Shown: piece after piece, positions 48,024-58,059 of the stretch | Numbering within the stretch: position 1 is the stretch's first letter | How the letters are laid out: every line of letters starts with the position of its first letter | From: Tubulanus polymorphus | Taxonomy: Eukaryota; Nemertea; Palaeonemertea; Tubulaniformes; Tubulanidae | Length of the DNA: 60,000 bases | Reading direction: 5' to 3' | Assembly: GCF_964204645.1 (NCBI RefSeq) | Contig: NC_134028.1 | Span: 15,243,263 to 15,303,262 of the forward strand | Made by a program: the position numbers and the translations under genes | The notes under the pieces: generated by a model | The model's database searches: none | Seen by the model: the letters and a program-made list of their open reading frames with translations, nothing else | Told to the model about the DNA's origin: nothing

Positions 48024-49352
48024 TTAAAATTTAAAATATAATATTCCTCCTATAACAATTCCTATACAAGTTATAGCTAATTTAGTATTTTCATGGAATT
48101 TATTATCATCATTTAGTTTAATTACATCATGTTGAATTTTATCGGTTTTAATATCACCATGTGGGTGCCGTACGGCATCATTTTCTGATGTATTGTAATC
48201 TTTTATTTTAGAATCATTATTTAATTTAATATTCTTAATTTTAGTTTCAGTTGATTGAATGTGTTTTTTATTTTTTTCACCTTCCATTAATTTTGGAGCA
48301 GTAATAAACTTTTTATTTATATCATTTAATCCAAATGAATTATTTATTGTTGCAGTTTTAATTAGATTATTATAACCAATTATACTACCCATTTTTAATA
48401 TTAAATCATTAGAAATAATTAATAGATTAGGGCCTATACAATAATTAAGTCTTACATGAGATTTATCTAAATAATTTTGATATCTTATAATGTTTTCTGG
48501 AATCGATCTATTTTTATCATTATGAATTGAATCTTCAAATAAAACTTTAAACTGTTTCTGCGCATCGAATGAAGTGTTATCATTTCCAATTATTTGGGAT
48601 CTTGTTTCAACTTGAGCGCCTAAAATACATATCAAATAAATTCTAATAGATTGATTTATTCTTTGTATACCTGATTTTGTAAAACCTTCACCATTTTCTA
48701 AAATGAAATTAACCCAACCATTATTATTATCAATTTTATAATTATGATAAGCTCCAATTCTATGCATATAATCAATTCTTTTTATTTCATACTGTTCACC
48801 AACACCTTGCAATTTACCATGCGCTCTGAAATCGGAATTAATATTTATATTAAATTCATTACATATTTTATAAAACTTGGATATATTAATATTATTATCC
48901 AATTCTTTAAAATATTTAGACCCGGGTAAAGGACATTCTAATTCATTTAATATTATTCTGATTTGAAAATATGTGTGAAATCTAAATATTGTGTGAATTA
49001 ATTTTAAATCAGAATACTTCAAATTTTTATCTAAGTTATTTAAATGATCATTCCAACTTATTTCACATCCTGTTGTTGCACAATAAACAGCAAAATTTAA
49101 TTGATTCTGCCAATATTTCATATTAGATTTTACTTTATACATATGATATTCATCTCGAGTAAAAGTAACTTCATATGTATTAAATATATTTTCCATTTTA
49201 GAAATAAAAAACTGTGATTCAGTAACATAAATTTCTAAATTAGTTAATGAATTTAAAACTATATTTTTATATGTAATATTTTTCTTAAAATCTATTGCCG
49301 GAATATTATATTTAATTGATTTATTATATTGGAAAGCTTTTGGAAACCCCAT
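48024..49352 (-). CDS. Conserved Polinton protein with C-terminal anchor
   Basis: 442 residues, intact. A conserved-looking N-terminal half contains NFAVYCATTGCEISWNDHL (about residues 87-105), then FRFHTYFQIRIIL and a Tyr/Asn-rich region with YMHRIGAYHNY. The C-terminal 110 residues are polar and low in complexity and end in one hydrophobic helix (LAITCIGIVIGGILYFKF). The CATTGC segment is one I associate with a protein common in animal Polintons whose function is not established. A tail-anchored virion protein is a reasonable inference. Starts with TTTTTT-AGTTATATAAATG. Confidence 0.72.
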   Translation of the reverse strand: MGFPKAFQYNKSIKYNIPAIDFKKNITYKNIVLNSLTNLEIYVTESQFFISKMENIFNTYEVTFTRDEYHMYKVKSNMKYWQNQLNFAVYCATTGCEISWNDHLNNLDKNLKYSDLKLIHTIFRFHTYFQIRIILNELECPLPGSKYFKELDNNINISKFYKICNEFNININSDFRAHGKLQGVGEQYEIKRIDYMHRIGAYHNYKIDNNNGWVNFILENGEGFTKSGIQRINQSIRIYLICILGAQVETRSQIIGNDNTSFDAQKQFKVLFEDSIHNDKNRSIPENIIRYQNYLDKSHVRLNYCIGPNLLIISNDLILKMGSIIGYNNLIKTATINNSFGLNDINKKFITAPKLMEGEKNKKHIQSTETKIKNIKLNNDSKIKDYNTSENDAVRHPHGDIKTDKIQHDVIKLNDDNKFHENTKLAITCIGIVIGGILYFKF

Positions 49353-49368
49353 TTATATAACTAAAAAA

Positions 49369-49803
49369 TTAATAATTTATTAATTCTTTTAATAATTTAT
49401 CTTGTTCTTCAACTGTTATATGGCCATTTAAACTTATTATATAATCTAGTGTGTTCTTTAATTTATTAATTTCTTTTATATTAGTTTTAATTTTTTCTTT
49501 ATTACTTTTTATATTTAATTTTGAACTTATACCGGTTAAAACACTTGAACTTAATCCTAATACACCAATTGATATAGCTAAAGGTGTTAATGGGCTGAAT
49601 ATTGCTAAAAATGTTATTACAGAACTAATCGTAACCGAACCACTTATAATCAAATAATATATAATTTTACTTTTTAAATATTTTTTCTTTTTTATCTTTA
49701 AGTCACTTTCAAATTCTAATATTTGTTTTTCTAAATATATTTTTAATTTAGTTTTATTTATATCATGAGGAATAATATCAATACTATCAACTTTATCTTC
49801 CAT
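49369..49803 (-). CDS. Polinton two-pass membrane protein
   Basis: 144 residues. A charged N-terminal helix is followed by two adjacent transmembrane segments (about 46-68, YYLIISGSVTISSVITFLAI, and 70-92, LTPLAISIGVLGLSSSVLTG). A Lys-rich helical region follows, then LDYIISLNG near the C-terminus. The hairpin-like double membrane segment followed by a basic coil is a pattern seen in small Polinton proteins. Function unknown. The start signal is TTTTTATTCTAAATAAATG. It follows the 140-residue gene by about 20 bp in the same block. Confidence 0.72.
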   Translation of the reverse strand: MEDKVDSIDIIPHDINKTKLKIYLEKQILEFESDLKIKKKKYLKSKIIYYLIISGSVTISSVITFLAIFSPLTPLAISIGVLGLSSSVLTGISSKLNIKSNKEKIKTNIKEINKLKNTLDYIISLNGHITVEEQDKLLKELINY

Positions 49804-49822
49804 TTATTTAGAATAAAAATTA

Positions 49823-50245
49823 CTAATTAGTAAACTTATAAGCAACAAATATAACAATAACTGTTCCACCTAAAATCCATATTATTTCATATTTCTGTTG
49901 TTCTTTACTTGGGGTATAATAATCTGATAATTTAGGTTTGTATAGATGTAATTTTTCTTTATTTGTTACTGCGTTATATAAACTCATTGCATCATCAACT
50001 GATTGAAAATCTCTATGTGAAATCTTCTGATCATATAATTCTTTATTGATGTAATCCATATAGTTTTGCCTCTTTTCTCTATATTCTTCTGCAGCTTTAT
50101 TGTATTTCTCTAACGCTAAGTTATGTCTTCTTTGTTCTCCTAATGAACTATTTTTATCAATATGTTTAAATAAATAACCACCACCAGTAAATGCTAAAGC
50201 GTTAACAATTGCTGATCCTATAATAGTTATAATTGCAGAAGCCAT
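49823..50245 (-). CDS. Polinton membrane protein with terminal helices
   Basis: 140 residues. An N-terminal hydrophobic segment (IITIIGSAIVNALAFTGGGY, residues 5-24) and a C-terminal one (IIWILGGTVIVIFVAYKF, about 120-137) enclose a soluble helical middle rich in Arg, Lys and Glu (LGEQRRHNLALEKYNKAAEE). GSAxVNALAF is a recurrent motif in Polinton proteins that I recognise as a family without a known role. Starts with T8-GC-TAAATAAATG. Confidence 0.75.
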   Translation of the reverse strand: MASAIITIIGSAIVNALAFTGGGYLFKHIDKNSSLGEQRRHNLALEKYNKAAEEYREKRQNYMDYINKELYDQKISHRDFQSVDDAMSLYNAVTNKEKLHLYKPKLSDYYTPSKEQQKYEIIWILGGTVIVIFVAYKFTN

Positions 50246-50270
50246 TTATTTAGCAAAAAAAATTATGCAT

Positions 50271-50486
50271 TTATATGGGAGGAATATATTTTTGTTTTTC
50301 TAAATAATCAATAGTTAAATTAGATAAAGTAACTGCTAATGTTAATTTTAGAATATCATTGATATCAAATCTATCAACATTTCCCATTTTGAATACTTTT
50401 TTTAATACCATTGAATAACCAACAGTTCCAACTGATAGTAATGCTCCATTATATAATCCAGTTATTATCCACTTATTATCACTCAT
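50271..50486 (-). CDS. Small Polinton membrane protein
   Basis: 71 residues. The sequence contains GALLSVGTVGYSMVLKKVF, a weakly hydrophobic first helix, and ILKLTLAVTLSNLTIDYLEK, a second helix, ending KYIPPI. Intact, with start signal T7-GATAAATAAATG. It directly abuts the end of the 119-residue gene (50487). Function unknown; small size and hydrophobicity suggest a virion membrane component. Confidence 0.7.
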   Translation of the reverse strand: MSDNKWIITGLYNGALLSVGTVGYSMVLKKVFKMGNVDRFDINDILKLTLAVTLSNLTIDYLEKQKYIPPI

Positions 50487-50846
50487 TTATTTATCAAAAA
50501 AATTACTATCATCAAAATATTTAGTTATCTTAGTGATTATTAATTCAACATTTATTTTATTACTAGTTTTATGATTATCATATATTTTGGATAATATGTT
50601 TTTAATATCATCGATGATAAAATCTTCATCTAATTCATAAAATCTTAAAGATTCTCTAATTAAATTAGTAATCTTTTCTACATTTAAAGTTTCTTTATCA
50701 ATTGTTGTTTCATACTCAAATGTTGTTTCATAAGAAAATGCAATATTTTTGATATGTGTAATTACATCATTAATATTAAATTTCATTTCTTTCTCACGTT
50801 TAAAATCAAACCCAAAACATATACTCGGTCCAACAGTTATATTCAT
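50487..50846 (-). CDS. Polinton protein, unknown
   Basis: 119 residues, soluble, acidic, mostly helical by composition (INDVITHIKNIAFSYETTFE, VEKITNLIRESLRFYELDED). No domain recognised. Intact, and between the minor capsid gene and a small membrane protein in a run of genes all starting with the late-like signal (here TTTTT-CACC-TATATAAATG). Possibly a virion or assembly protein by context only. Confidence 0.65.
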   Translation of the reverse strand: MNITVGPSICFGFDFKREKEMKFNINDVITHIKNIAFSYETTFEYETTIDKETLNVEKITNLIRESLRFYELDEDFIIDDIKNILSKIYDNHKTSNKINVELIITKITKYFDDSNFFDK

Positions 50847-50862
50847 TTATATAGGTGAAAAA

Positions 50863-51615
50863 TTACTCTTTACATCTTATAACTAATTCATAAATTACAG
50901 GAAAGTTATTCAAATCAATTAAGTATCCATTATGATTTCTTATTTCTAATTTAAAATTATTAAATTGAGGAATACAAGGTTTGAAATCACATTCAGCTAA
51001 ATTATAATTTATTTGCGTTCCAAATTCTTTAACATTCTTCAATGGTAAAATGTTTAGTAAACCAGAATTACAAGTTATATCTTTAGTTGCTTCGAATGTT
51101 TTTGTAGGATCAATTAAATTGCAATAAATATAAAAATGTGTAAAAGGCATTAAGTTTGATTTACCTTCTGCGTATGCTGTAACAATATCTGGGTTAATTC
51201 CTAACAGTTTACCTAAAGGTTTTCTTACTGTAAATTTAAATTGTTCGTCTAACCTAATCTTTATTTTATTAGAACTAGCACTTTTTAAAATTCTAATATT
51301 AAATCCAGAATCACTTCCTAATTTAGCTCGAGCTTTTCTATTAATTTCTTGTGCTAATGTATTTAAATTATATAATCCTGGTTTTAAATATATAAAAAAC
51401 CATTTATTCCTTTTTTTATAAAAGATTGAAAAAATTAAATGTTCAAGACTTTTATCCGTTACATTGTAAAAAGAATTACATAAACTTATATTTACTAATT
51501 TTAAATCAACGCAATTCTTAAATTCTCTATCTAATTGTACTAATAAATTATGAGATTTATAATTTGTAAGTTTTCTAGAATCAACAAATATTCTGTATTC
51601 TTTTAATTCTACCAT
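50863..51615 (-). CDS. Polinton minor capsid (penton-type) protein
   Basis: 250 residues, intact. Beta-rich throughout, with the Polinton minor capsid pattern: LKPGLYNLNTLAQEINRKA (about 78-96), then FTVRKPLGKLLGIN, FTHFYIYCNLIDPTK (about 158-172), ILPLKNVKEFGTQINY, and a closing LEIRNHNGYLIDLNNFPVIY. This is the single jelly-roll penton that seals capsid vertices next to the double jelly-roll major capsid protein. First gene of the minus-strand block, divergent from the VLTF3-like gene with 68 bp between. Confidence 0.75.
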   Translation of the reverse strand: MVELKEYRIFVDSRKLTNYKSHNLLVQLDREFKNCVDLKLVNISLCNSFYNVTDKSLEHLIFSIFYKKRNKWFFIYLKPGLYNLNTLAQEINRKARAKLGSDSGFNIRILKSASSNKIKIRLDEQFKFTVRKPLGKLLGINPDIVTAYAEGKSNLMPFTHFYIYCNLIDPTKTFEATKDITCNSGLLNILPLKNVKEFGTQINYNLAECDFKPCIPQFNNFKLEIRNHNGYLIDLNNFPVIYELVIRCKE

Positions 51616-51683
51616 TATTTATAACATAAAAAAATTACCGCTCATCACTAAAAATTAATTTTAATAAAATTTTTCCTTAATAA
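51616..51683. promoter_or_regulatory. Bidirectional 68-bp start region
   Basis: Minus strand: AATTTTTTATGTTATAAATA, then ATG for the minor capsid gene. Plus strand: AATTTTTCCTTAATAAATG for the VLTF3-like gene. Both directions show the T-run and A/T box overlapping the start codon, so the regulator-like gene and the capsid block may be expressed under the same kind of control. Confidence 0.55.
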
Positions 51684-53000
51684 ATGGATGAGACGATAGC
51701 ATGCGAAATTTGTGGTGAACTTCTAAGAAAAAGTAATATGGCTCGACATATGAAAAAACATGATGAAAATTATAAACCCCCTAAAATAAACTGTCCAAAT
51801 TGTAATAAAACATTCTCTAGAAATTATTTCAAAAAACATTCAGAGAAGTGTAAAAATAATAACTTAATAGTTAATGTTGACAGTAACGAAAGTAATAATA
51901 ATTCTGTTGAAGTTGAACCTGAAATTATTTGGAAAAGACCTTTCTTATTCTATGATAAGGATAATATAAAAGATCATTTCTGTGAGCCTTGTCGAATAAA
52001 ATATAACCCTGAAAATATAGAAGATTGGGAGAATCATCAATTTCGTAAAGTACATATAGATAAAATTTCTAATAAATTTGAAACTGAATTCAATGCAAGA
52101 AAAAATAATTTATTAGAAAAAATAAAATATGAGAAAACGTTACCAGATAATGAAGAAACAGTTGAAAAGTTAGAAAAACAATATAATGAATTAACAAGAA
52201 AAACATATTATTGTAAATATTGTAAATTGATTATTACAACAAGTAATTCAAATCTACATAATAGAACAATAAAACATAAAGAAAACGTAAGAAAATACCA
52301 AGAGCTTAATGAAGATCTATTACCAGTAAATTATAAACAAAAATGCCCACAATGTATTTATGCGACCTTAAGGCAAGAAGGTACTGTGTTATTTTGTGTT
52401 GATTGTGGATGGCAAAGGAATTTATGGGGTGAAGAAAAAACTAGAAATTTTCTTATAGAACCAAAATTAAATTATCTTGATGAAATTTTTAAAATATTTT
52501 CTATAGAAGATCATACACCAGAATATATGCAATGGCTTGAAAAAATGAAAATAATAGAAAATAAAAATGGTGAAATAACTAAAAAAGATATTATAAAAAC
52601 AATTATTCCACCAACATTTAACACAAAACAAAAGAAAATGTATTTATATTTATTATTTAACGATTATTATGAAAAACCTAAATTAACAGAAGAAGATATG
52701 GAAAATATAAAAAAAATATTTAAACAAATATTAATATATCATTTGGAAAATAGAATAACAGATTCAATAAATTATGAATTCTTTTTAAATAAGATTGTAA
52801 ATTATTTAAACCTAGATATTATAATTCCATTTGATGAATTAACAAACAAAAAGAAACAAAGAGTGCGAGATGAAATGTGGAACAAGATAGAAATTTATTT
52901 AAATGAGAAAAATGGAATGGAAGAAGAACCTGAACAATTAAATGAAAATGAAGAAGCTAATAGTGATTTCGAGTATGATGATATTGATTTTATGTTTTAA
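51684..53000 (+). CDS. Zinc-finger/zinc-ribbon protein resembling VLTF3 late transcription factor
   Basis: 438 residues, intact. N-terminal fingers: C7-C10-H22-H26, then C37-C40-H52-C56, with further Cys/His pairs at about 97-120 and 175-195. A zinc ribbon follows (C221, C224, C238, C241; KCPQC...LFCVDCGWQR). The C-terminal helical region has a YLYLLFNDYYEKPKLTEED segment, then INYEFFLNKIVNYLNLDIII and KKKQRVRDEMWNKI. Ribbon, helical YE-type segment and closing (K)-x-R/Q-D-x-x-W-x-K-I follow the layout of poxvirus/NCLDV VLTF3. That family activates late viral genes through TAAATG promoters. The match is by eye and the link is inference. The stop codon overlaps that of the convergent polymerase gene. 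Confidence 0.5.
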   Translation: MDETIACEICGELLRKSNMARHMKKHDENYKPPKINCPNCNKTFSRNYFKKHSEKCKNNNLIVNVDSNESNNNSVEVEPEIIWKRPFLFYDKDNIKDHFCEPCRIKYNPENIEDWENHQFRKVHIDKISNKFETEFNARKNNLLEKIKYEKTLPDNEETVEKLEKQYNELTRKTYYCKYCKLIITTSNSNLHNRTIKHKENVRKYQELNEDLLPVNYKQKCPQCIYATLRQEGTVLFCVDCGWQRNLWGEEKTRNFLIEPKLNYLDEIFKIFSIEDHTPEYMQWLEKMKIIENKNGEITKKDIIKTIIPPTFNTKQKKMYLYLLFNDYYEKPKLTEEDMENIKKIFKQILIYHLENRITDSINYEFFLNKIVNYLNLDIIIPFDELTNKKKQRVRDEMWNKIEIYLNEKNGMEEEPEQLNENEEANSDFEYDDIDFMF

Positions 53001-56000
53001 TGGCTATAAGGTAATGTTTTTATACCATCATCTGAAATATGCCTTTTATCATCAAATGGATTTAAACTAGTTTTTTCAACTTCATTAATGTACATCTCAT
53101 GATCTTCTGATCTTAAACAATTCATTTTGTGTTTCATTACAATTGATTTATATAAACACTTTATATAATCTTGAAATTCTATATGTTTATCAACCACATG
53201 TTTTGTTATTCCTTTTAACTTTTTAGCTTCATGATCTTTTGTTCTGTAACTATACATTTTACTTCTTATCCCAACAAATTCAATCATTTCATCACCCCCT
53301 AATTCATCTTTAAATTTACCAGGAATCTTTTTATTATCATTGCTAAACAATTCATGATCTTTGGGGTAATTGCTAAAATCAAAATAATGTTTTAATGTTT
53401 TTAAGTCTTTTGTTATATTATTTGTCTTGATTTTTAGTATGTAGGCGTCAGTATTGACCGCTATTAATGGAAATCCACAGTTAAATGTACCATCTTCAGT
53501 TGATAAATCATAAACATAATCTGTTGGGTTATATATTTCAAATAAATCCTTAACTTCTTCTGTTAACTCATTTTCTACATGGCTTAAATTAAAGCAATTT
53601 GGTTTAGATTTAATCAATCCAATATTCATATTAAATCCTAATGAAGTGCATAATATATTCAATCCTGATATAGCAACTTTTCCTTTTTGAGCTAAAGATA
53701 TTGTTTTGCGGTTTTGGAAACTTTTTGAACCATCTGCTGCATAGAATCCAATGAAGAACCATTTTCTTAAATTATTTTTTGCATTTAATACATAATCTGG
53801 AACTATCTTTTCTTTTGTTGAAGTATTACTTTTCACTATTGCATGAATATAGAATTCGTTATTATATTTTATAGCAAAATCTTTAGGATTATTCACATGT
53901 ATTCTATAACATTGTGATGATTTCATAACATCTATGATTTTGAATGTTTTATGTGAATAAACTTCTTCACAGAATTTCTTAATTCTTTCTAATAATTTTT
54001 AAGTCTTGATTGCATAAATACCAACAATATTTAGTTCCACTAACATAATTATACACACCTGCTGAACCATCACCCATGAAAAATCCTTTGATAAAATATT
54101 CTTTTTCTTCCAATGTTTCGGGTTCTATATTATAAATATTATCAATTATTTCATCAAATGATATATGATTCATTCTTAGGAAAAATCTTTTATGTAATAA
54201 TTCATCTCCAATTTTTATATCAGTTGGTTTTATTTCATTACCATTTTGTTTAATCAAACTATGGTCTTCAGTAATATCAACAAATCCTAATTTAGTTCTA
54301 ACTCTATAGATTTTCTTATTCGTTTTATGTCTAATTATATTCTTTAATTTTGTCCATCCATTTCTTGTCCAAACATCCATTAAACCATTTATTTGTATTA
54401 ATTCTTTTTCTCCATATGAAATATAACATTCATTTTGTTTTGGAATTATTTCTGAAATTCTTCTTATCAATATTTTATCATTACATTTTAATAATATTGG
54501 GGTGTCTGCTGTAACAGAATCAAAGTATAGAATTTCTATATTCTTTTCCCCAAAATGAGGTTGTAATACATTATAATAGAATTCATACATTAGTAATTTT
54601 GATAATTCTAAAACAGTCGAACCAATAAATATAGGTTTATTGAATTTAATAGACGTTCTTTTTAATTTTACCGCGGTTAAATAATCCTCAAATCTTTTAT
54701 TTCCTAAATGTCTAGGACTTGATTGTAGGTGTCTCAATCGTTCAGAATTATTTACTAATTCAATATCATTTCTATTTCTAATATTTTCACATGTTTTACC
54801 ATAAAAACTATTATTCATTAATTTGAAGAAATCTTTTTCAAAATCTGTTTTTGATATGGTTCTCTGTTGAGTATTGAAATCTATATATTTTTCTAACCAC
54901 TTTGATTGATTAAATTCAATATATCTATGTACTTTCTTTAATTTCATTCCTTGTTTTAGATAAAATTTTAACATTCTATAATGAACAATATAATTGTATT
55001 TATTATTTTGAGTAAGTATTAATTTTTCTGTAAAAACATGATCTTTCGGTTTTATTTTCTTCTGGTATTCACTTAAATAACTATCATCTACAGTTAAATG
55101 TTCTGGGCAATAAGGTAAGTTTCTTGTTTTAAACTTTATATTTTCAGGATATTCTAAATCAACTACAAAGAAATAACCAATTGGTGCTTCATCTTTTAAA
55201 CTAATAATTGCGCTTTCCCAATCAGTTTTATCACCATTTTCAACTTCTGTTAATATAAAATTTTTATATGGTTGAGGTTGCATCATTGCCCAACCATATA
55301 AATTATTGGCGTCAATATATAATAATTTATATTCATCATTTGCTTTAAAATACCTATCTCCCATAACACCACTAATTCCACCTCTAATTGATTTTTCAAA
55401 TAATAAAACCATATCTGGTTCTTTTAATAAATCTAATTCTACATTTGTATATTTTAAACCACATTGCCAGGTTAAACCAGGACTAGAATAACAATAACAA
55501 GGATCAACATTAAAATGATTCAAATTAACTTCTCTAAATTTTTCAAATATGTCAGCCAATATCATAACATCTGATTTTAAATATAAATCAACTAATTCAC
55601 CATGATTTTTCATCTTAAAATGGTTCCAAATATTTAATGTTCTATTAAACACTTCATCTTTCACATACTCCTCTTTTAATTGATCATAAAATTGATCTTT
55701 TAATAATTCTGTTACATTAAAATCATCATGTGTTTTATAAAATGAATAAGGAATTGCGCCTTTATATCTCAATAATTTAAAATCTTGTTCATTTGGATAA
55801 TAATATCGAGTTATAACAAAATCATTATCAACTAAACTTTTTGATAAATTATCTAATGAACTTGCTAGAAATCTATAAGAATCTAAAAATCTAATGCAAC
55901 CAAATTGAAATGAAATATAATTTTCAGATGTTTTAGCTAATAGTTTAAAATCATATTTTCTTACATTTATACCATTCATAGCATTATATTCTTCTATTTC

Positions 56001-58059
56001 TTGATTAATTGCGCCCAATTTTCCCGATAATTGTTTTATAAATAGATGGGTATCATAGCCTGATAAATTATGAAATAATATTGGTACGAAATTAACTTTC
56101 TTAGCTTGTAAATTGCAATCTTCATGAGCAGCTCCACGATATTTTGAATTCAAATGATCATGATCTCTAACTCTTTTATCAAATGAATAAAAACGTTTTT
56201 CACAATAACAACAATGAGTTGCATAATTAAAATCAATTTCATCTTCTTTTGTCATAACTATTCTTTTATTTTTGTTTAATAATTTTGTAAAATCACTTTC
56301 TAATTCAATCACAACAAAAATCATTAACTACATTTTCACCTCTAAAAGAAATATATTGACTTTCATATAATTCGGGATAATTTGATTTGATGTAAATTCC
56401 ATAAGCAGCAGCTCTTTGATGAACTTTTTTAATTGTATTTATAATTGGTGGGTCTTGTATTGCGTCTTCATTTAATTCATTTCCTTTATCCATTGATTTT
56501 AATAATTGCTTTTTGTTATATATTTCTTTTCTATCTTGATCAGTTAATTCTTTATTCAACGATTCAAAATCCCCATAAATTACAAATGGAACAATATTTT
56601 TAAATTTATGATTAGTAAATTTCAATTTATAATCTTTTTCTGTTGGCATTATTAATTTACAAAAATCTTTATTATCACATAATTCTTTATGTTTTAATAA
56701 TGTATTCTCAGTTCTAAATTTAGATAAACATTTTCTACATAGATAAATTTTATGGCTGTTAAAATCACTTTCTGTTCTAAAGAATAAATCAATTTGATTT
56801 AACCACATATAATGTTCATTTTCATCTTTTTTGTAATATAACAAATCTATAGCATTTTCATCATCATAATATTCTGTTAAATATAAAGCTTCCAATGTAT
56901 AATCTTTAATATTTTCACCTTTTGTCTTTGGTAATTGCATTAATTCGAATACATTTATTTTTAAATTATTAATTTTTTCGATTTTAGGAATCATTTTTAT
57001 AGTTACTGGATATTGATCAATTTTATATAATGTTTCATATTTCCGATAATCTGTTATTCTACAAACATTTTCCTGTGTTGGATGTAAGCAACTAATAATT
57101 GACCATAGAAAACATTTGTTGTCTTCATTTTGAACATTTATTACTGCTTTTGTTGTAAACGGTAATTTGATATAACTTGATGCTTTCATATCTTTTTCTG
57201 TTATAAAGTTTGAATCATTTTTAAACATTTTATTACTTTTTGATGTTTTATTTCTTTTTGTATTATAAACATTTAAATCTAAATATATAATTTCATTCAA
57301 TGTTAAGCCAGAACCCTCAAAATATCTTTCTTCAATATGACGTTTAAATTCATTTAATATTTTTTCTAACTTCTCTTTTATTTGTGTTTTTGAAATTATT
57401 TCTTCAGAGTGTGTTTGAATATTATAATTCATTTTTTCTTCTGACTTTATAAAACTTACTTTCCCAGAGATACTAATTTTTGGATATTCAACATCTGTTA
57501 TCAAATCTAGTAATTTTTCTATTATTTCATTAAATTTACTATAATCTTCTATTGTTGTACCTTTAAAGAATCTAAATATAATAGCTGCAGGACCAATTTT
57601 ACTATGTAATGTTTCTAAGATTTCAATTGTATCTTTTATTTCTAGTGAATCAATATAATTTCTAACATTTTCCATGTAAGGTTTATTTGAAATGGATTTA
57701 GTTTTTGAAGTTGGTTTTTTTACTTTTTGAGTTTTATCGTCAAAATAATCTTTTCTTAAAACATTATTACTCAAATTTTGGTGGTGTTTTTGTGATTCGA
57801 GATGTCTATTATAATTCCTTTTTACTATAAATTCATTACAAACTTCACATTTTATTTCATCCACATTCATATTTTCTAATCGTTCTTTTCTTTCATTGGA
57901 ATTTTCTGGAGTTTCAAAATCTATAACATTTTTTATATGATTTGAAGATTTTTCATGTTTAGATTTATTAGATTTATCGATGTATTTTTTACAATATTGA
58001 CAATAATATTGATTTTTATTGACATTATTGTTTTCTAGTTGGTGTTCATTCTCCCCCAT
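52997..58059 (-). pseudogene. polB: Protein-primed family B DNA polymerase of the Polinton, with intein and two frameshifts
   Basis: Replicates the element by protein priming. N-terminal zinc fingers (YYCQYC; CEVCNEFIVKRNYNRH), then exonuclease motif I in VIYGDFESLN, polymerase motif A IDANNLYGWAM, motif B KLMNNSFYGKTCEN, and motif C YFD-TDAYIL. The C-terminus ends KTLPYSH. Motif C is split by an intein (53453-54518). Frameshift 1 is one extra base in a five-T run near 56322, just after the exonuclease region. Frameshift 2 is one extra base near 53980, inside the intein. Frames: 58059-56305, 56324-53979 and a last part readable to 52997. The start codon lies in the terminal repeat. Confidence 0.93.
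53453..54518 (-). other. LAGLIDADG intein in polymerase motif C
   Basis: About 355 residues inserted between YFD and TDAYIL, i.e. inside the catalytic YxDTD motif. It begins with Ser (SVTADTPILLKCNDK, block A). Block B is VDITEDHSLIKQNG with the Thr-x2-His pattern. Two LAGLIDADG helices follow: YFIKGFFMGDGSAG and WFFIGFYAADGSKS. The C-terminal block is VYDLSTEDGTFNCGFPLIAV with terminal Asn, followed by extein Thr. The residue before the terminal Asn is Val, not the usual His. A +1 frameshift near 53980 falls between the two endonuclease motifs, so this copy should neither splice nor home. Confidence 0.92.
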
